Of a DNA stretch of 64,000 nucleotides, positions 36,675 through 48,125 are shown in pieces. A program made the position numbers and the translations under genes. Where the stretch lies: positions 744,001-808,000 of the forward strand of contig WOAB01000127.1 of the NCBI GenBank assembly GCA_027886185.1. Reading direction: 5' to 3'. The stretch's first letter is position 1; each line of letters begins with the position of its first letter. The notes under the pieces were generated by a model. That model was not told the origin of the DNA. It saw only the letters and a program-made list of their open reading frames with translations, and made no database searches. Source of the stretch: Rheum nobile. Lineage: Eukaryota; Streptophyta; Magnoliopsida; Caryophyllales; Polygonaceae.

Positions 36675-38132
36675 AAGAGTTCTCCACTTAAAGTTACTAC
36701 GCATGCAATGAGTGATAAAACATATAATCACAATCATCAAGAAGCAACTTCATCACAAAGATCAGAAAATGTTACACAAGAATCAAGAGATAAGGAATTA
36801 ACTGCTCGGTTCTTTTGAGAGGGGATGTATTAGACTTGCCATGAAGTTCCCTAGTTGAAAACCTTTACCTTCCACACTTGGACTCTTCCATCTTCAAGCA
36901 AAACTTCCTTTCATGACTTCTTTTGTCGCATTGTTCCCTTTCAAAACATCTTTGTGCACATCTTCGCACTATTCCTTTTGGAACTTTTTTATCTTTCTGA
37001 TATTTTTTCTTTCCTTTTTTTTGAGGAAAATTTTCCCTATTTTCTTTTTCTTTTCATCAGGCAACATTCTGATTCTTTTTGCTGAGGGAATGGTCCCTCT
37101 TCTGCAACTTCAGTCGATCTTCAATGTTCAATGGATAGTGTTCCCTTTGAATTGAACTTTCACCCAAGCTCTTGGAATCTTCAAGATCCTCAACTGAAAC
37201 AACCTCATGGCATATCCAACAGATATAAAGGTACATTTGGACTATATATTTTCAGGGTAAACAAAGTTTTAACAAAGAAGTCCAAATTAAAATTCGGTAG
37301 GCCTTTTGTACCATGCAATGTTTTACCTCAGTTGTGGACTCAACAAAGAAGGGCTCATAGAGGCAAACATCATTGGACTCAGCTAGGGTGGGACTTTGAA
37401 ATCAACTATCATGTCGGCTTATGATGAGGGTTCAGAGATGAAGTTGATTTATTTGGGTCGAAAGAAGAACGTTTTCTAACACCCATGTGGATGTTAAATC
37501 ATGAATCATGTTATCATACATTCACACACACAAGAATGAATAATAACTCAGAGGATAAAATATCAAAACGAAATCACGTAACACATGGCAATATGAGGTA
37601 ACAATTCCTTCTTAGTTAACTCATATTCTCTAGCCAATCATCGGGGTACTTATGAAAGTAGTTCAAACTAGTCAATCTAAGAACTTCATTCCTAGATGAA
37701 TTCCAATGGATCAACATAAACATGAAGTAAACACAAAGTAAACATGCATGCTTGTGACAAAGATACTTATCTCATTCCTTGGTTCCATGGGACAGTTCCC
37801 AATTGCTTTGACCTCACCGTTCTTGGGCATCGATCCCCCTGAACTGGTTGTCTCATGTCCCCTGAACTGGGAATCGTTCCCTTAAGCTTTAGCACTTCTT
37901 TCCAAACCACAAGTGAGTTCCTAACTCACTGTTCCTATAGGTTGTGAGGGATTAATCTCCATGAAACACCTCTTCCTAGGTTGTTCTCTCACATCTACAT
38001 GTGAAACAATCTAAGTCTTATTCTTGGGCACCCAAACAAGGTTGGGTTCCCTTGGGTTATTCCTAGCACCAATAGACTCAAGAATTTCATAATCCATATA
38101 GCGGGAATGTACATAAGGATTAGAAAACTTAC
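36675..38132. other. Unassigned segment between E2 and E3 gag
   Basis: Probably retrotransposon debris. Between about 37990 and 38132 the minus strand carries a Gag/Pol-linker-like reading ending LVWVPKNKT. Left of that, frames such as 36415-36711 and 37131-37424 are open but match nothing I recognise. No LTR end or TSD was identified, and no intact gene is supported. Confidence 0.45.
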
Positions 38133-40065
38133 CTATCCTGGGTTGTTGCACTCGTTGGGCATTGTTCCTTGATGTAGGAAATATGCGATCGTTCCTAAAA
38201 GCATAGTGCCCACGCTATTCCCATCTCCCATAGCTTTGCCTAGGCTTTTGTTGTGGTGAAGTCTTTCTTCCTTGAAACCACATTTCCTTATGTGGTGTCT
38301 TCTTCTCAGGCCTTGGTTGGTGCCGACTTGCACATCATGCACTTGATTCTGCCTTAGGAACAACGTAGAACAAACTAGTGGTACTGTTTCTAGTGGCTTG
38401 CTTTAGCAAAATCTTGTGCGCTTTCGTTCCTAAATGCCAGGATTGGTTAGTAGAACCATTGTTTTCAAGAAGACTTACCTTAGCCTCCAAGTGTTTGTTC
38501 CGGTCGTTGGCACTTTGCAACTCTCTTTGTAGAAGGAACAATTTTTCCTTCTCTTCAGCCTTGACACATGGTTATTCCTTAACAAACCGCAACTCATACA
38601 ACTTTTTCTCATTCTTAAGGTTAGTAGCAACAAGCTCATCAACCCTAAGTTTCATCTTTTCCAACTCAATTTGGTCAGATGGAATAGTTCCCTCCTTAGA
38701 ACTAGCATTCTCCAAGTCTTTTAAAAGTTATAACTTTTCCTTCTCAAGACTCTTTACTCTAGCATGCAGTTCCTTATTCTTAAAACTCAAATCTTCAGCA
38801 TTAGATTTAAGAATAGCACACTCATTATAAGATAGGGAACAACTAGCAGCATCAAGTTGTTCACTCAACTCTTTATTTTCTCTATAAACTTTCTCAATAA
38901 AGACTACCAGGGAACACTTGCTACAACCCTTCAATTCATTGTAAATGTAAGAGTTGCTTACCTCATCCTCAGAATCAGATGCACAATGTTCCTTAGCCAC
39001 CAAACACAACTTAGGACTTGCCCATGACTCCGGATCAGATTCGAAATCACTTCCCCATGTGGCAACAAAGTCTTTCTCCTTTCCCTTGCCCTTTTCCTTC
39101 CTAGAAGAGTCATCATCATCCTCCGACTCCTTCTTCTGGGACAGTCCTTAGCAATGTGCCCCTTTCATTGACAATTATAGCAAACAATGTTAGGATTCTT
39201 CTTAAAAGACTTGCCTTGATCCTTGCAATCCTTGTCTTTCTTGTTGAGGAGGCCCCTCATAGCATTCATGATGAGCGCCACTTCCGGGTCCTTGTCCTCG
39301 TTGTCCTTGTTGCTTGCCTTTACTTGCTTCAACGCTTTGGAAACTTTCAAGGCCATCATTCCTTTCTGGAGACTTTCATCTTCATAAGATTTCAACTTGT
39401 TTTCATGAGAAGTGAGAGATCCTATGAGGTGCTCCAAAGGTAAGGAACTTAGATCCTTGGCTTCTTCAATCGCCGTAACCTTAGGAATCTACTTCTTGGG
39501 TAGACTTTGCATCACCTTTCGAACTTGATCTTTAGTGGTGTACACCTTTCCCAAACAAGTTAGCTCATTAACAATAACATTGAAATGAGCAAACATCTCC
39601 TTTATGGATTCATCCTTCTCCATCTTAAACAATTCATATTGTTTGACAAGAAGTTCTATCTTGTTTTTCTTAACCTCAATGGAACCGTCATGAGTCGCAC
39701 ACAACATGTCCCACATTTGCTTAGCACTTGTGCAAGCCAAAACCCTGCTATACTCACTATCACATAATGCATGGATAAATAGTTTCATAGCCTTGTGGTT
39801 CTTAGAGATCACCTTCTTGTCCTCGTCATCCCAATCACCCTTTGATTTGGGAACGATCTCACCCTTATCGTTCTTCATGGAAGGAACGATTGGTCCATCA
39901 ACAACGATGTCCCAAAGGTCCATCAACAACGATGTCCCAAAGGTCCAAGTCTTCACATTTGATGAAGATCTCTATCTTTTTCTTCCACTAACCGGATTTA
40001 TCTCCTTCGAAGAGAGGAGGACGCACCATTAAGTAACCTTGACTGCTCCCGTCATGAGTACTCAT
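38133..40065 (-). pseudogene. E3 gag (Sirevirus-type Copia), broken
   Basis: Starts at ATG 40065, 37 nt after the primer site, with RPPLFEGDKSG, then a TAG. The core (39489-39956) has DLWDIVVDGP and IHALCDSEYSRVLACTSAKQMWDMLC, a UBN2/Copia-type Gag core. A 25-bp tandem duplication at 39892-39941 shifts the frame. The region 39165-39437 ends at the zinc knuckle, where TGA sits between CYNCQ and KGHIAKDC. Further left, 38728-39009 encodes an acidic and coiled-coil stretch (LEKEKL end). No pol follows. It differs from E4 Gag and represents another Sirevirus family. Confidence 0.8.
39892..39941. repeat. 25-bp tandem duplication in E3 gag
   Basis: The unit GGTCCATCAACAACGATGTC plus CCAAA occurs twice in tandem. 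25 is not a multiple of three, so it changes the gag frame. Confidence 0.95.
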
Positions 40066-40102
40066 CTTTTCCTGAAAACTAACATAAATCTAGAGCAACC
40101 TT

Positions 40103-40114
40103 GCTCTGATACCA
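40103..40114 (-). promoter_or_regulatory. E3 primer-binding site, initiator tRNA-Met type
   Basis: The plus strand reads GCTCTGATACCA (minus TGGTATCAGAGC), 2 nt from the LTR. Confidence 0.9.
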
Positions 40115-40116
40115 AT

Positions 40117-41250
40117 TGTTGGATCGAAACCAAGTGTTATTAACAAAGTAAAGTATTGTTCCTATATAGGAAACAATACCTTTGCACAACGAAATATCAC
40201 AAATAGCAACACAGTCACGTAGAGAGGAAAACCAAATTAGCCAACTTGTTGACAAGGAAAAACCTCTACCTCTAGGTGTTACCCTAGCATGATTTCAAAG
40301 TCCACTTCTTTTATTGATAAACACGAGCTACACAAGTCAAGCAAAGATCCAACGCAAACTAGATTTCCCTACTAGAATACTCTCTAAGCTTAACAACCCT
40401 TTGTACGTATTATCAACTCACAACAAACTCAAAATCACTGAAAAGTTACCTTCTTCACCTCAGAAACTTCCCCTACGAAGCTCCTAAAGATCGCAACTCT
40501 CCTTGACATAGGAACGACTCTGTCGTTCCCTTGAGCCAACAGCCTTGAAACTCGTCTCTTGAACTCCAAGCTGTGTTCTTGCTCTCCAATGGTTACTTAG
40601 AAACCTCTAAAGCTCTTAATGCCGTCTCTCTCTTGGATGCTCCTCTTTCTCTCTTGGAAGCATGTCAAACTAGGTTGATAATGCCTTGTATTTATAGGCC
40701 TCCAAAGGACGACGAAAATATAATTTATTTATGGTCTAATCTGATATATTATCCCATAAATAACATTATATCTTTCCATCAAACAATATCCTAAAATACC
40801 ATAAACAATATCTTCCAACTTGACATTATCTTGTTTCCATAAATAGATCTTATCTCTCCATGATAATTCTGACCCATTATCTGCAAGATATATTCTTCAC
40901 TTTCCTTGTTTGAACGTCTCATTGTGCTCCAAGCAAACATTCGAAACCCTAGACGCAATATCTTGCGATTTGCCTCTTCATTGGAACGTTGACATCTTTC
41001 TTTGATTTGTTTTCCTTGTTCCCTGGAATCTCCATTCCTTCTCTTCTTCTTGACCTCTAATGCTCTTGTTCCCACTGTTTCTTAGGATTTCTGATCCATG
41101 TGTCACAACCACTGTTCCTTGGAACTTCTCCAAATAGTTCTCATGCTTTTTGTTGTTCCCTGAAACAATACTCAAGAACAAACCATCAGATGCATGGTGT
41201 TTATCATCATCAAAATACCTAAGGTTCCTTGAGGGAACCTTCTTTCAACA
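40117..41250 (-). repeat. E3 5' LTR (1134 bp)
   Basis: Plus-strand limits TGTTGGATCG and CTTTCAACA, giving TGTTGAAAG...CGATCCAACA on the minus strand. A minus-strand TATAAATA box lies at 40689-40696. Sequence immediately right (41251 on) is D protease, so E3's outer boundary sits in D. Confidence 0.8.
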
Positions 41251-41251
41251 A

Positions 41252-41400
41252 GTCAATACCATGATATCATTCTTTGTGGTGTTATTTTGATGGATGTTAT
41301 TCATACTTTGCTAGGTCATCCTTGGTTGTTTGATAGGAGGGATATTCATGATGATTTCCTTATTACTTATTCTTTTGTACATAACAGATGAGGGTCAGTT
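41252..41400 (+). pseudogene. Element D protease fragment
   Basis: Plus-strand translation reads YHDIILCGVILMDVIHTLLG then HPWLFDRRDIHDD and ITYSFVH, then a stop. This matches the C-terminal part of Ty3/gypsy retropepsins (usual motif LLGRPWL with RxVxHDG). The N-terminal half with the catalytic DSG/DTG is absent, lost between the D gag end at 29869 and here. Confidence 0.7.
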
Positions 41401-42077
41401 TTCTTCCATTATCTCCTCATTCTATTTTGTAGGACCAAGTTGCAAGGGACCAAAAAAGATCTAGATGCGGAAAATAAGAAATTAGAGGCGAGTTCGCACT
41501 CATCACAACCCTATAACAACACACGTTCTAACCCTGGTACCTCCACAACATTCCTTTGACAATTTCTCCGACCAGATAGATCCATTAGATGACGTTGCTC
41601 CCGGGTGGCAAAGCAAACTTGAAGGCCTTCGCTCGAAAGGAGAAGCCTCCTACTGTGCACATCGCCTTTGCCAAAGATTGGCTCATTGTGAAGATTGCCA
41701 CGCATGCCACCGAGCCGCCACCACCCATTGGATACACCACCAAAAGATATACCCCTTGGTGGACAAGGAAAGTCAAAGGGCACCGTTGCAAAAGTCGTGT
41801 ACAACATGTTGCATGTCATTGCCGCTACATGTACTTCTTCACGCAATTCTACAACACTGACGCCTACGACATCCATGACCACCTTAGCACCACCAACAAT
41901 CGCAACCTATTTATTCTTTCCCGAATTACTATCAAAGATTTTCGATTCTGTGGCAGATTGATAATATTTTGATCCTTCACCATCGTCTTTGAACTTGCCT
42001 TACTAGCAGCCTCAAATCTTCTTTAATTTCCTTTATTGGGAAGGGAATCCTTAGCACTTTCTTTAAATGATCCTATG
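41401..42077 (+). other. Unassigned GC-richer tail after D protease
   Basis: Plus-strand frame 41589-41972 (127 codons) contains PPPPIGYTTKRYTPWWTRK but matches no family I know. It may be D pol debris. The last five bases, CTATG (42073-42077), are the left target copy of E4. Confidence 0.4.
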
Positions 42078-42419
42078 TGTAGGATCGTGATTGTTAGAGT
42101 AATAACAAGGGAACTGAGAATACAGATATTCAGTTCCCTTCGCAGCGGAAATAAACAATCAAAATAAATGAACAAGTTCCTTATAGTGGAAACCTTTGAT
42201 TGCCAACTAGCAATCTAGGATAAAAACCACTACCTTTCTTTCGAAAAGATTTCAAGGTCTACTTCTTGATTTCTTATCACTTCGGTTACAAATTACCCTA
42301 GGAACAAACACACAGTTTCTTTGTCTTACACACAGTTAGACAAAATCCTAGGTAAACTTAACAGCAAGTATAATCAATCACAGAAGCAGTCCTAACCACT
42401 AAGGAACCAACTCACTTAC
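42078..42419 (-). repeat. E4 3' LTR, left part
   Basis: TGTAGGATCGTGATTGTTAG onward, matching 58084 onward; contains GGGAACTGA...TCAGTTCCC. It is cut at CTTAC (42415-42419) by element G and resumes at 50047. Confidence 0.93.
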
Positions 42420-42753
42420 TGTGATACCCCGTAATTCTATAAGGATTATTCTGGGAATTTTTGGAATTTTCCCGAACACCCGTTTAGTACATCGGATTTA
42501 ATTCAGAAAGTTGGAGACATTTTGTAATGTGCTCTGTATCTGTAATATTTTTCTCAGTGAAGAATTGTACAGTTAAGGCCTGTTGGAAGTCTATACTCGT
42601 TCGTGTACGACTTTTGTTATCGCGAGTTAAGATTAATACCAAATCTCTACCCAATTGGTTATTGCCCAAGAGGTGCAAATGGATTAACCATGGGTTAATA
42701 CCTAAGGGCACAATTGGAAGGCTTTTTGGCTCCCAACAAGCCTCATCTTTGCC

Positions 42754-42761
42754 TATAAATA
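42754..42761 (+). promoter_or_regulatory. Element G 5' LTR TATA box
   Basis: TATAAATA followed by GAGGGCATGGG. It is conserved at 48460-48467 in the 3' LTR; transcription would start about 30 nt downstream. Confidence 0.75.
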
Positions 42762-43020
42762 GAGGGCATGGGTGAAGCTTGAAAGGGTGTGAAAAACGCC
42801 ATTACACTGTCCATTTCTCGTCTCTCAAAAACGCTCCCAAAGAAAAACGCTCTCTCTCTCGGAAAGCTCTCGTGGATCGTTGGAGGCTCGTTTGGTGTCG
42901 TTCTCGGTGGCCAAAGGAGACTTGGAAGGCCCTTAGAAGCCTAGAAGCCAAGCAAGGCGAAAGGCGAACCAAATCGAGCGTCGCGGGTAAGATTTCTCGT
43001 CCGTTTTTAAGTTTCTGTTC

Positions 43021-43378
43021 AGCGACGGCGACCGCCGCCAGGAACGGCGACCGCCGCCAGGAACGGCGACCGCCGCCAGGAACGGCGACCGCCGCCAGGG
43101 AGACGGCGACCGCCGCCAGGGAGACGGCGACCGCCGCCAGGGAGACGGCGACCGCCGCCAGGAACGGCGACCGCCGTGTTGTGGACGGCGACCGCCGTGT
43201 TGGGGACGGCGACCGCCGTGTTGTGGCCGGCGACCGCCGTGAAGTTCTTGGTGCCGCCGTGGAGGAAGCCGATGAGCGGCGCCCGCCGTGCTTGAGACGG
43301 CGACCGTCGTGATGGTGGCGGCGACCGCCGTGATGGTGGCGGCGACCGCCGTGATGGTGGCGGCGCCCGCCGCAATTG
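43021..43378. repeat. GC-rich minisatellite in the G 5' LTR
   Basis: About 14 units built on ACGGCGACCGCCG, 19-21 bp each: seven ending CCAGG, then four GTGTTG/GTGAAG types, and three ending GTGATGGTG after an interruption. The 3' LTR array (48725-49018) has about 11 units. Repeats encode TATAARE-like or SPPPSRR-like peptides on the two strands. Confidence 0.95.
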
Positions 43379-45524
43379 TTGGTGGCCGGCCGTGAAGGGT
43401 AGTTGCCCGGGAGTTGTGCGTTGGCTTCCGAGACCTTCGATCGGGTCTCGTATCCTTCGATTCCTTTCGTCTTTTCGTATATTCGTACTATTCTTTGTCG
43501 AATCTAACCTAGGGTTCCTTTTTGGGTCGACTCGAAGGTGTTTATGCTAGTGGAGCTATACGCGTGTCGAGCCCGAAATCCCGTTGTCTCTGCTTTGTTC
43601 CAGATCTGCGGACTAAGGCAAGTGGCAGTTCGCTCTTGCTCATCGTTCCATATTTACATTAATTATCAGCTGTTTATCTGAGTAATTAATTTGGAATGAT
43701 TATCTGTGTTTGTCTGGAAAAGGTTTTATAAACTGTTTTGGAAAATCATATAATAGGTTGTATATCTGCTAGAACGACGCTATTATCTGTGATCGCCTTC
43801 CGGGCATTTATGTGGATTAATAGGAAAACTAATCCAAGTAAGGATTAGCCGTTTCTATTATCTCTTTGTTTAAGTTAATTGCCTCGATGGCTTTAATGTG
43901 AATAATTGATGTGTTAGACTGTTTAGTTAATACGAGTGTTTGTAGGAACACTAATCCAAGTAAGGATTAGTTGTTTCTTTATAACTTAATGTGCATAGGA
44001 ACGCTAATCCAAGTAAGGATTAGTCGTTTCTTTATAATTTAATATTCGTGGGAACGCTAATCCAAGTAAGGATTTGTCTTTAAATCATAATATTCCTTGG
44101 GGTTATTGTCGAATAATTTAAGGGTCATGACCTATGCTTCTTATCCACATGTAAGGATCTGAAGTGTTTTAAGCGCCTTGCTAGCGCCAGTGGATGAGCT
44201 TAATTGCAGTCCTGTGTTTTAAGCACTTAGCTAGTGCATTGGGGTAGACGTAACTGTTACCCTGTAAAATAAACTGTAAGCGCTGTGGCAGTGCAAATCA
44301 GGGTGAACGTAAGATCACCCGGTGTCTTAATAACTTCCGTGTTCTCGGAATATTCTTAAAAGCCTCCACACTGTGTGTGTGTGTTGTAATTTAATAAGAT
44401 AAGTGCAGTTAAGCACATAATTAAACTGTAAGCGCTGTATAGTGCAATCAGGGTGAACGTAAGGTCACCCGGTGTAATAATAATCGCCGTTGTTTCTCGG
44501 CATAATAAGTTAAGTCCCGCGTGTGGGTTGTGTGTGTTTTAATTTGGGTTGACATGATTGTCACCCTGTGATTTAAGCCTTGTTATCGCTCTTAATAACA
44601 TTAACGTGTTTCAGCAATGTGTGTTTTGTAATTAAATAAGATATGTGCCCGAGTGCACATGATTAATAAACCTTGGGCAAGTAGTGCAGCTAAGTAATAG
44701 TACAGCTAGGAAAGCTCGTCTCGACTTGAATGTAGTACGTTCTCTTTCCGATCTGGATTCGCTGTATGCGATGAGGTTGGTCGTGAACTGAAGCATCTCA
44801 GTCAACTTTTAAATCATTGTTGTTTGATTCTTTAAACATTCCAGATTTGTCATATTTCCTTAAAGACTCAATCTCTTGGAGTCTCTTTTCGAGTCGATTT
44901 CTGTGAAGATGAAGTCTTCCAGAATCTTCTCTCATGCATACCTTTGTTGTTATTCCGTGAAAGTGTCGGGTTATGTATCGTCCCTTCGGTTATTATTCGA
45001 GGGACAATGATAGTAAACGGTTTCGATCACTCGAACCACTCTGCTTTTTACCCTTGCTAGTCTATTTAAGTAGACTAACCCACGAACTTTGTTCTCCGGA
45101 TGTGGGCTGGTGTCATCCGTTCGATTCGGCACATCAGATAGAGTGTAGATGAGAAGACTAGAAGGACTATGGAGTCGACGGTGGTTTTCCGACGTTTTTA
45201 ATAATTTCTTTTAATCAGGTTGAGATCCTTGGGCAGGTGATCATTACGATCACAACCCTTTTTGTAATATCTTTTAAAAGTTTTCCGCTGTGCCTTGTTT
45301 AAGATTTCCGTTGTAATTTATTTAAACTCTGTGTTTGTCCTATTCGGGATTGAGATGTAATCCCGGGACTCGTGTTTTATATGATTAAGGTTATCATTTT
45401 GTATCATTGTATTTCATGATTTGTATTTAAACGGTAAAGCCTTGGGTGATCTCGGTAAGGAACACTGGGGTCACTGGCGGTAATACCTTTCCAAAAGGGT
45501 TAAGTTTTGGGGGTGTTACAGTTG

Positions 45525-45537
45525 TGGTATCAGAGCC
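45525..45537 (+). promoter_or_regulatory. Element G primer-binding site, initiator tRNA-Met type
   Basis: TGGTATCAGAGCC, 4 nt after the LTR end. Confidence 0.95.
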
Positions 45538-45974
45538 AAAGGTTGTTTTAAAACGGGTTTGGGATTTTTATAAATCATTTATCCATTTTTGAAAATGCTT
45601 TAAGAAGGGCTCTGAATTTTCAAAGTGAAAAGAGTTTGAAAACACCGTTCATAGTCCTGTCTTCTATATGGTCTGATATAGTAAGTTTGCTTCTATATCT
45701 AGAAAGACTAATTCCTTCCCCGTTGCCCCGTATGATATGGGTGCATTCTATTCTCTTCAGAGGAACCGGGAGAAGCCAAGGTGGTTTTGCTATACCCAAT
45801 AAGGCTTGAATTCCCAGTTCTCTCATTTTGAGTTAAGGTTGTAGAACCTAGTAACTCGGTTTGAGTTCATCAATAGAAATTACCAAGTTGATCTATTCTA
45901 AGTTGATTTTATTACAATAAGTATATCAGAAGATACTAACGTGATAAAATCCTTGGAATTTGATCGGTAAACAG

Positions 45975-47294
45975 ATGGTGAACACAAGGAATGTTATCCG
46001 TGCTGGTACTGGGCCGAGTAATGACCCTAGACCAAATGCAAGGAATGTTACAGACCCAACAGGAGAGCATGAGTCTGTCTTTAACAATAACCAGGGAGGC
46101 AATGGCCAAGCTCAGGCCAACGCTCCGATGATGTTTGATGCTGCAGCAGTGGAGGCAATTCGAGGAATTGTCATGCAGGCAATCACAGATGTTATGCGAT
46201 CAGTTGCACCACAAGCTCAAGGTGGTCCAGTTCCTCAAACTACCCCTGAAGTTGAGGAGTCGGTGGAGCAAGTACCTCATATCAATGTTGTCAGAAACAG
46301 AGAAACTTACGGGCAAGCGTTAAAAGCCGTGAGTTCAATGAGGCCTGACAGCTATGACGGTACTGGAGAACCGGTTAGGGTTACCTATTGGTTCTCACAT
46401 ATGGAGCGGTTGCTCCGGAACATTAATTGCACTGAGGCTGGGAAAGTGCACATCGCCTCTCTTCAACTCAAGGATGTGGCTAGCGAATGGTGGGAGAGCA
46501 TCGGTCTGGCTGAACATCCCGAGCTGAATTGGAGCATGTTCAAAACCAAGATGACCGATCGTTTCTTTTCCCGAGCTATGAGGGAGGAGAAGCATAAGGA
46601 ATTTCTATACCCACAGACTGATGGGTTAAAGGTGATTGAGCTCGCAGCTAAGTTCAATCACTTGATACAGTACGCTGGACCTGAGGTGTCAACCGAGGAG
46701 CAGAAGATCTGGTACTTCCATGGATGGATGAATCCAGAGATCAAGCCTCTAATGTTGCGTCATGGCTGTACTACGTTAGAGCAATATGTTGATGCAGCCT
46801 ATAAGACGGAAGTCACATTGGAGGAGTCTGCCTTTAAGAGGGATAAGCAAGTTAAAGGAAAGGGTGGGCAACAGGATCGCCAGGTTGGTTCATTCAAACG
46901 ACCGGCATCATCTACCAAGTTTGAAAGGTCTGGTCGTGCTAAGACCGAGACAACTCAGTCAGACTCTGCCAGAGGCTCAGGTTGGAGCGGCGGAGCAATT
47001 CAGTGCCACAATTATGGTGAAGTGGGGCATAAAAGTTTTGTTTGCCAAAAGGACAAGAGGATGTGTCATAATTGTGGAAGAGAAGGCCACATAAAAATGT
47101 ACTGCAGACTGAAGGGTCAGGGACCAATGCAGTCTTATCAGGCGTCAAATGTTGGAGGTGGACAGAACCCAAGGCCAGTGGTATCCACTCCTGAGCAGTC
47201 TATGGCTCGTAATAAAGGCAAAGCGCCTATGGGGTCTTCAGGCCAAGGGCAACGACTCTTCATAATGAGTCAAGCCAACGGAGAAGAACCCTGA
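45975..47294 (+). CDS. gag: Gag of element G (Tekay/Del-like), intact
   Basis: Open frame of about 439 residues from the ATG of MVNTRN, the usual chromovirus Gag start. The frame is also open upstream from a TTG at 45960. Residues about 105-290 form the retrotransposon gag core (FSHMERLLRNINCTEAGKV, SEWWESIG, FYPQTDGLK-like region, LIQYAGPEVSTEEQKIWYF). Two zinc-knuckle sites follow: CHNYGEVGHKSFVC, where the second Cys is Tyr, and an intact CHNCGREGHIKMYC. It should assemble particles and bind the element RNA. Pol is missing; the next 0.8 kb has no domain. An uninterrupted gag without pol suggests selection for gag or very recent insertion, which is inference. Confidence 0.9.
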   Translation: MVNTRNVIRAGTGPSNDPRPNARNVTDPTGEHESVFNNNQGGNGQAQANAPMMFDAAAVEAIRGIVMQAITDVMRSVAPQAQGGPVPQTTPEVEESVEQVPHINVVRNRETYGQALKAVSSMRPDSYDGTGEPVRVTYWFSHMERLLRNINCTEAGKVHIASLQLKDVASEWWESIGLAEHPELNWSMFKTKMTDRFFSRAMREEKHKEFLYPQTDGLKVIELAAKFNHLIQYAGPEVSTEEQKIWYFHGWMNPEIKPLMLRHGCTTLEQYVDAAYKTEVTLEESAFKRDKQVKGKGGQQDRQVGSFKRPASSTKFERSGRAKTETTQSDSARGSGWSGGAIQCHNYGEVGHKSFVCQKDKRMCHNCGREGHIKMYCRLKGQGPMQSYQASNVGGGQNPRPVVSTPEQSMARNKGKAPMGSSGQGQRLFIMSQANGEEP

Positions 47295-48125
47295 TCCATT
47301 AAGTTGTATTTGTGTTAAGACTTTCTTTAAGATTAAGGAGTAACGACGTGTGTCGGTAATCTCCGTGGTGTTAAGATCTGCCTGATCGACTTTTGTCAAT
47401 TAATGTAATGTTTGGATTTTAATGAAGTGTTTCCGTGTTTTGAAAAATTTCAGAAGGTGTTATCATTGCGAATTAGTTGTTCATACGAAACCTCGTAAGT
47501 GTCGAGAACAACTTATGCCAAGTAAGGATAAAGACTGTCGGACTTATGGTGGTGGAGTTTTGTGGACAACTTAGATGTTCGTTCCCTATGTGGTTAATCC
47601 CAGGGTCGACTCTGTTGTTTAAATCTAAATCCACTCCTAAGATTCTTCTTCATACATAGAGTATGTCATCTACAAGGCCAGGTGCAAATCTTTGAGGAAG
47701 ATTAAGTTGTGGAGCGGTCATGTTAAGAGGAAAGGTTGCAGTTAAGGATATGTTGATGATCCCGATGTATTAAAGATTCAGTAAGGAGAATTGTCTATAT
47801 ACATCTAAGGAGTACTGTGGTAAGCGTTATCTCATACGCTGAGTTCTTCCGAGATTTCTTAAGGAAAGGGAATGAACTTGTAGAGTTTTGTTCGGAGAGA
47901 TCAGGAGCTATCTCTCATGCGTGAGTTTGTGCCATGAGCATTAAGGCGGATGAATCATTTTCAGAATGATATCCTAAGGAATTAAGAATGATATCTCGTG
48001 TGATCCATTTCAAGGATGAAGTGATTAAGGATGTTGGATCCAGGTGGTAAGATTGGTGTTGAGGTAGTATCCTCATTGGCTTAATGCAAGTTTCGGGGTC
48101 GAAACTTATTTTAAGGGGGAGGTGA
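47295..48125 (+). other. Element G non-coding 3' region and polypurine tract
   Basis: No recognisable domain. The end reads TTTCGGGGTCGAAAC, then TTAAGGGGGAGG (48111-48122), the plus-strand primer next to the 3' LTR. The motif normally lies at the end of Tekay pol, so pol appears removed by internal deletion. Confidence 0.7.

Larger units (their letters stand above)
24932..42077 (+). mobile_element. Element D: decayed Ty3/gypsy retrotransposon, heavily interrupted
   Basis: The 5' LTR (24932-25872), Met primer site, two gag pieces (26803-27524, 28985-29869) and a protease-like scrap (41252-41400) are co-linear on the plus strand. They are separated by an inverted solo LTR and by the E1-E3 Copia cluster. 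D is inserted in the B LTR at CCATG (24927-24931); no second target copy or D 3' LTR is in the window. D is more GC-rich than its surroundings. Its right limit is unclear: 41401-42077 is GC-rich like D but unassigned. Confidence 0.65.
42420..45520 (+). repeat. Element G 5' LTR (3101 bp)
   Basis: From TGTGATACCCCGTAATTC to GGGGGTGTTACA. It contains a TATA box, a GC-rich minisatellite (43021-43378), four hairpin units CTAATCC...GGATTAG (43830-44080) and a duplicated block around AAGCGCTGT...CAGGGTGAACGTAAG (about 44275 and 44425). The long frame 42779-43312 runs through the minisatellite and is probably not a gene. Confidence 0.92.

Noticed and set aside
42779..43312. 177-codon ORF over the G LTR minisatellite, with a shorter version at 48485-48961
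   Set aside because: Length comes from GC-rich repeats whose unit number changes; no recognised domain.
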